From: JAAYDS01 sp039680625
GTDB taxonomy: Bacteria > Chloroflexota > Anaerolineae > UBA1429
Direction of reading: 5' to 3'
DNA: 8,245 bases
NCBI GenBank assembly: GCA_039680625.1
Contig: JBDKSN010000159.1
Location: forward strand, 1-8,245
Shown here: piece after piece, positions 6,002-8,245 of the stretch
How the letters are laid out: the number at the start of each line of letters is the position of its first letter
Numbering within the stretch: position 1 is the first letter of the stretch
The notes under the pieces: generated by a model
Told to the model about the DNA's origin: nothing
Databases searched by the model: none
What the model saw: only the letters and a program-made list of their open reading frames with translations
Program-made: the position numbers and the translations under genes

Positions 6002-7165
6002 CTACTCCTTACCCAAAGGGCTGATCGCCCGCAACTTGGTCACTACCTCGGCCATCGCAGTAGCGACAGCCGGGACGTCTTCGTCTCGGTTGTAGCGCCC
6101 AAAAGTGAAGCGTACCGAGCCGTGCGCGCGCTCGTGGTCGCCACCGATCCCGAGAATGACGTGGCTGCCCTCCAAGGAACGGCTAAAACAAGCCGAGCCT
6201 GTGCTCACGGCGAATCCGCGGAGGTCGAGATGCAACAACACCGACTCCCCCTCGACAAAACGGAAAGAGACGTTGGCGTTCTGCGGCAGCCGCTCAGTGG
6301 GATGGCCGTTCACCCGCGAGTCGGCGATCTGCAACAACTGCGCGGTCAGACGATCGCGGTAGCGCTGCAGACGCTGGGTCTCTTCGGCGGTGACCAACTC
6401 GACGGCTCGGGCAAAGCCCACGGCGCCGGGGATGTTCTCTACGCCACCACGGCGGTTGTTCTCTTGAAAACCGCCATCCATCCACTTGACGAAGGGCGTC
6501 TTGTCGCGGATATACAAACCGCCGACGCCTCGCGGCCCGTGGATCAGATGCGCGGTCACCGTCACCAGATCGACGGGCACCCGCTGGACATCGAGGGGCA
6601 CCCGCGGAAAGCTATGACTGGCGTCTGTGTGCAACAACACGCCGCGCTCGCGAGTGATGGCCGCGATCGCCGGCAGGTCTTGGAGCGTGCCGATCTCTTG
6701 ATTGGCAGCCTGGATCGACACCAGAATCGTGTCCGGGCGAATCGCTGCCCGCAAGGCATCGAGGTCGACCCGGCCGTACTCGTCCAGCGCCACGTTCGTC
6801 ACCGTAAAGCCCAGGCGTTCGAGGCTGCGCACACTATACAAGACGGGGAAGTCCTCGATGGCCGTGGTCACGATGTGGCGGCCCTTTTTCTCGCCGAGAG
6901 CCAGAGCCACACCCTTGATCGCCATATTGCTCGACTCGGTGTCTCCCGAGGTAAAGACGAACTCGTCGGGCGAGGCGTTGAGGCGTTGCGCGATCGTCGC
7001 CCGCGCCGTCTCGAGGGCCTCTTTGGCCTGGAGGCCGAGCGAGTAGCCGAATTGCGAAGTCGCGACCGCATAGACATCCAGGTAATAGGGCGTCATCGCC
7101 TCTAGCACCCGCTCGTCGAGCCGCGTAGCGGCCGCATTGTCCAGATAGACTGTCTGTTGCGCCAT
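6002..7165 (-). CDS. Cysteine desulfurase homologue lacking the PLP lysine
   Basis: This is a NifS/IscS-class fold-type I protein of 387 residues. Family landmarks are YLDNAAATR (7-15), SGDTESSNMAIKG (73-85), HTDASH (179-184), GPRGVGGLYIR (210-220) and the cysteine loop STGSACFS (321-328) with Cys326. The Schiff-base lysine, which follows the conserved His in family members, is Leu207 (codon CTG, 6545-6547). Other expected PLP contacts also differ: the ring-stacking His is Asp105, the Gln of DATQ is His184, and the Thr of RSGT is Val242. Asp181 and His206 remain. PLP-dependent desulfuration is therefore unlikely, although the persulfide or cluster-ligand cysteine is kept. ATG at 7165 has AGGAG five bases upstream; a longer in-frame start at 7288 has no such site and would precede the promoter. 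It heads an operon with an IscU fusion. Confidence 0.93.
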   Translation of the reverse strand: MAQQTVYLDNAAATRLDERVLEAMTPYYLDVYAVATSQFGYSLGLQAKEALETARATIAQRLNASPDEFVFTSGDTESSNMAIKGVALALGEKKGRHIVTTAIEDFPVLYSVRSLERLGFTVTNVALDEYGRVDLDALRAAIRPDTILVSIQAANQEIGTLQDLPAIAAITRERGVLLHTDASHSFPRVPLDVQRVPVDLVTVTAHLIHGPRGVGGLYIRDKTPFVKWMDGGFQENNRRGGVENIPGAVGFARAVELVTAEETQRLQRYRDRLTAQLLQIADSRVNGHPTERLPQNANVSFRFVEGESVLLHLDLRGFAVSTGSACFSRSLEGSHVILGIGGDHERAHGSVRFTFGRYNRDEDVPAVATAMAEVVTKLRAISPLGKE

Positions 7166-7217
7166 GATCGCTCCTGGCAGGGGTGGTGCTCCCCAATTGT
7201 TTAGCAAATCTATCTGG

Positions 7218-7246
7218 ATTATATCCACATCGCCGCGCAGTGCAAG
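7218..7246 (-). promoter_or_regulatory. Promoter of the Fe-S operon
   Basis: On the minus strand a perfect TATAAT (7218-7223) lies 17 bases from CTTGCA (7241-7246), a weak -35. It gives an untranslated leader of roughly 45 bases before the ATG at 7165. The -10 lies within GGATATAATCC, itself nearly palindromic. The weak -35 suggests dependence on an activator. Confidence 0.55.
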
Positions 7247-7261
7247 TAGTTGAGTGCACTG
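7238..7261. repeat. 7-bp inverted repeat over the -35 region of the Fe-S operon
   Basis: CAGTGCA (7238-7244) and TGCACTG (7255-7261) are perfect inverted copies ten bases apart. A second, overlapping pair is AGTTGA (7248-7253) with TCAACT (7263-7268). The first repeat covers the weak -35 of the minus-strand promoter. That position suits an operator for an iron-sulfur or redox regulator, but it matches no consensus I know. Confidence 0.45.
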
Positions 7262-7304
7262 GTCAACTTGCTGTGGCGAGTACTCCACCGGCCAGCAATC
7301 GAGC

Positions 7305-7334
7305 TTGACAACCGGGCACCCGCCGTGCTATGCT
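7305..7334 (+). promoter_or_regulatory. Promoter of the RIO-kinase leader transcript
   Basis: A perfect TTGACA (7305-7310) is followed 18 bases later by TATGCT (7329-7334), which is preceded by TGC, giving an extended -10. Transcription should start near 7341. It is divergent from the Fe-S operon promoter, about 80 bp away, and is the only good plus-strand promoter I see before the kinase gene. Confidence 0.65.
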
Positions 7335-7369
7335 GTCGGCAGTTCGTACCCGGAAAGGAGGCGCACTGC

Positions 7370-7426
7370 ATGAGAAGCGCATCGGTCGTCTTGCGTTGTG
7401 TTTGTGTTGTGCGCCGCGAGCCTTAG
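7370..7426 (+). CDS. 18-residue leader peptide ORF
   Basis: AAGGAGG (7355-7361) lies eight bases before ATG, the best ribosome binding site in the window. It drives a frame of only 18 codons: MRSASVVLRCVCVVRREP. The centre is CVCVV, with five Val, four Arg and two Cys in total. TGT and GTT codons cluster at 7397-7408, unlike the C-ending codons of neighbouring genes. The stop codon lies inside a small hairpin, and two terminators follow. These are the hallmarks of a regulatory leader peptide, where slow translation at Cys, Val or Arg codons would alter folding. No known leader family is recognised. The GT-rich stretch could instead be kept for RNA pairing. Confidence 0.55.
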   Translation: MRSASVVLRCVCVVRREP

Positions 7427-7442
7427 CGTTGACGAACGCTGA
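7423..7442 (+). other. Hairpin over the leader ORF stop codon
   Basis: TTAGCGTT (7423-7430) pairs with AACGCTGA (7435-7442) around a GACG loop, with one G-U pair. A ribosome at the TAG stop would melt it. It lies between the leader ORF and the first terminator and could act as a pause or spacer element. Confidence 0.5.
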
Positions 7443-7458
7443 CTGACTGGTCATAGCT

Positions 7459-7487
7459 GCCGCGGGCACACACCCCGCGGCTTTTTT
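7459..7487 (+). terminator. Intrinsic terminator 1 in the RIO-kinase leader
   Basis: GCCGCGGG (7459-7466) pairs perfectly with CCCGCGGC (7474-7481) around a seven-base loop (CACACAC), followed by six T (7482-7487). It lies 33 bases after the leader ORF stop. Confidence 0.88.
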
Positions 7488-7511
7488 CGTGTTGGCGCAT
7501 TCGCCGCACAG

Positions 7512-7549
7512 CGAGCCGTGGGGGCTATCCCGCGGCTCGTTGTTTTTTT
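7512..7549 (+). terminator. Intrinsic terminator 2 in the RIO-kinase leader
   Basis: CGAGCCGTGGG (7512-7522) pairs with CCCGCGGCTCG (7529-7539), eleven pairs with one G-U, a six-base loop, then TTG and seven T (7540-7549). A ribosome binding site begins two bases after it. The 3' arm repeats the 3' arm of terminator 1, so the arms of the two hairpins are interchangeable. Confidence 0.9.
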
Positions 7550-7564
7550 CAGGGAGGCGAAGAG

Positions 7565-7705
7565 ATGGTCCAAGAAGAGTACGCTCTTGTCGCCGGCGCC
7601 CGCGCTCCACGCTGGTCCCGCAATCCACTGATCATTCCGATGCCCATCATGAACACAAAGGACAATCACCTTGCGCGAACCGATCGATCTGATGGACGAC
7701 TATGA
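7565..7705 (+). CDS. 46-codon ORF overlapping the start of the RIO kinase gene
   Basis: AGGGAGG (7551-7557) lies seven bases before ATG, a near-ideal ribosome binding site directly after terminator 2. The frame encodes 46 residues, starting MVQEEYALVAGARAP, with no recognisable domain. It ends at TGA 35 bases inside the kinase gene, in a different frame. It may be a regulatory upstream ORF that couples or limits kinase translation, or a small protein. A +1 shift at its final CTA-TGA would enter the kinase frame at GAA CGG (7704), so frameshift fusion is possible though unproven. Confidence 0.5.
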   Translation: MVQEEYALVAGARAPRWSRNPLIIPMPIMNTKDNHLARTDRSDGRL

Positions 7706-8245
7706 ACGGCGCTACGGCCTGGATCTCGAAGACGAACGCCCTAGAAAGGTGCGCCGCAAGAAGCGCCCACCCGTGGACGCCCAGGTTCGTGAGCTGGCCG
7801 AGCCTACGGCTCTCGAAGCGGGGCTGACGATGACGTATACCCCCAGTCGCTTTGAGCGTGGCTGGCTCGAAGATGCCCTGCGCGGCCTGTTCGACCGCGA
7901 GCTGATCGCCGATGTACTCGCCCTGATCAAGGGCGGCAAAGAGGCCTGCGTCTATCGCTGTGCAACAGCGGGGCCTATCCCCGCGCCGCTGGCGGCCGTC
8001 AAAGTCTACCGACCGCGGCAGTTCCGCAACCTGCGCAACGACGCCATCTATCGTGAGGGGCGCGCTCCCCTCACCCTTTCGGGCAAGCCGTTGACCGAAC
8101 GCGATCAGCGCGAGATGCGTGCCATCGCCGGGCGCACCCGGTTTGGCGAGTCGCTGCGGCATACCTCGTGGCTGATGTACGAGTTCACCGCGCTACAAGC
8201 CCTGTTCGAGTCGGGCGCCGACGTGCCCGAACCCTATGCCGCCGA
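7671..8245 (+). CDS. RIO-type protein kinase (N-terminal part)
   Basis: RIO kinases are atypical Ser/Thr kinases or ATPases; in eukaryotes and archaea they act in ribosome maturation, while the bacterial role is unsettled. About 191 residues are visible before the window ends. After a basic, charged N-terminus (25-32, RKVRRKKR), the RIO N-lobe shows the glycine-poor nucleotide loop GGKEACVY (88-95), the ATP-anchoring Lys111 in AAVKVYR, the conserved RNLRND (119-124) with Glu129 nearby, and the segment TSWLMYEFTALQ. The catalytic loop lies outside the window. The frame is closed by TGA at 7650-7652, so the start must be TTG at 7671, with AAAGGA eight bases upstream, or ATG at 7692. TTG is preferred for spacing. 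Expression must pass the attenuator-like leader. Confidence 0.92.
   Translation, partial: MREPIDLMDDYERRYGLDLEDERPRKVRRKKRPPVDAQVRELAEPTALEAGLTMTYTPSRFERGWLEDALRGLFDRELIADVLALIKGGKEACVYRCATAGPIPAPLAAVKVYRPRQFRNLRNDAIYREGRAPLTLSGKPLTERDQREMRAIAGRTRFGESLRHTSWLMYEFTALQALFESGADVPEPYAA

Larger units (their letters stand above)
7341..7549 (+). promoter_or_regulatory. Candidate attenuator leader (leader ORF plus tandem terminators)
   Basis: The transcript between the promoter and the kinase gene holds a strongly initiated 18-codon ORF, a hairpin over its stop codon, and two intrinsic terminators. Two competing pairings are visible. TGTGC-g-CCGCG at the end of the ORF (7408-7418, one bulged base) can pair with CGCGGGCACA (7461-7470), blocking the first terminator. 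CCCGCGGCT (7474-7482) can pair with AGCCGTGGG (7514-7522), blocking both. This suits ribosome-dependent or ligand-dependent antitermination. The alternative is an independent small RNA ending at the terminators. All structures were found by eye. Confidence 0.5.

Noticed and set aside
5996..7105. Long plus-strand open frame (about 369 codons) opposite the desulfurase homologue
   Set aside because: It is antisense to a gene with clear family motifs, has no ribosome binding site or recognisable domain, and is explained by GC-rich codon bias on the opposite strand.
7166..7288. Longer N-terminus for the desulfurase homologue
   Set aside because: The extension precedes the family's usual N-terminus, lies upstream of the perfect TATAAT element and lacks a ribosome binding site; the ATG at 7165 has AGGAG at good spacing.
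7263..7628. Minus-strand frames crossing the leader and terminators
   Set aside because: They run through two terminators and a promoter region and have no ribosome binding site or homology that I recognise.
7647..8162. Minus-strand open frame of 171 codons opposite the RIO kinase
   Set aside because: The plus strand carries unmistakable RIO kinase motifs; the antisense frame has none.

Overview
The window is GC-rich bacterial chromosome with compact, mostly minus-strand gene clusters. It probably comes from an anaerobic or microaerophilic member of the Chloroflexota. That guess rests on three things: a bacterial RIO-type kinase whose N-terminal architecture resembles those I recall from Chloroflexi, a stand-alone superoxide reductase next to rubrerythrin, and a GlpA-type glycerol-3-phosphate dehydrogenase carrying a BFD-like iron-sulfur domain. 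No rRNA, tRNA, CRISPR array, IS element or phage gene is visible.

Layout. Positions 1-2995 (minus) hold a glycerol catabolism operon: glycerol kinase, then the FAD-dependent glycerol-3-phosphate dehydrogenase, then the first codons of a further gene that runs off the left edge. Positions 2996-3442 form an intergenic region with a 10-bp inverted repeat, an 18-bp direct repeat, a candidate glpK promoter, a possible 28-residue membrane peptide on the plus strand, and a terminator for the next cluster. Positions 3443-5098 (minus) are an oxidative-stress cluster: a DJ-1/PfpI family protein with a good promoter, a class II superoxide reductase and rubrerythrin. Positions 5132-7246 (minus) are an iron-sulfur assembly operon: a cysteine-desulfurase homologue, an IscU-type scaffold fused to a DUF59/MIP18-like domain, and a small double-CxxC protein. 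Positions 7305-8245 (plus) hold a divergent unit: promoter, 18-residue leader peptide ORF, two tandem intrinsic terminators, a 46-codon upstream ORF, and a RIO-type kinase starting at TTG and truncated by the right edge.

The two most notable points are these. First, the cysteine-desulfurase homologue lacks the PLP Schiff-base lysine (Leu207), and other cofactor contacts are changed, yet it keeps the sulfur-carrying cysteine (Cys326). Its partner is an IscU-DUF59 fusion whose DUF59 part has also lost its signature residues. This suggests a non-desulfurase cluster-assembly complex, perhaps fed by free sulfide, comparable to the reported Archaeoglobus fulgidus IscS case. Second, every transcript from the only promoter I can see for the RIO kinase must cross a leader peptide ORF and two strong terminators with mutually exclusive alternative pairings, which looks like transcription attenuation or antitermination control.

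How the genes work together: the glycerol genes feed glycerol into dihydroxyacetone phosphate through a flavin/Fe-S enzyme. The Fe-S operon may supply clusters for such enzymes, and the superoxide reductase/rubrerythrin pair removes superoxide and peroxide, which damage them. The linkage between clusters is inference from proximity only.
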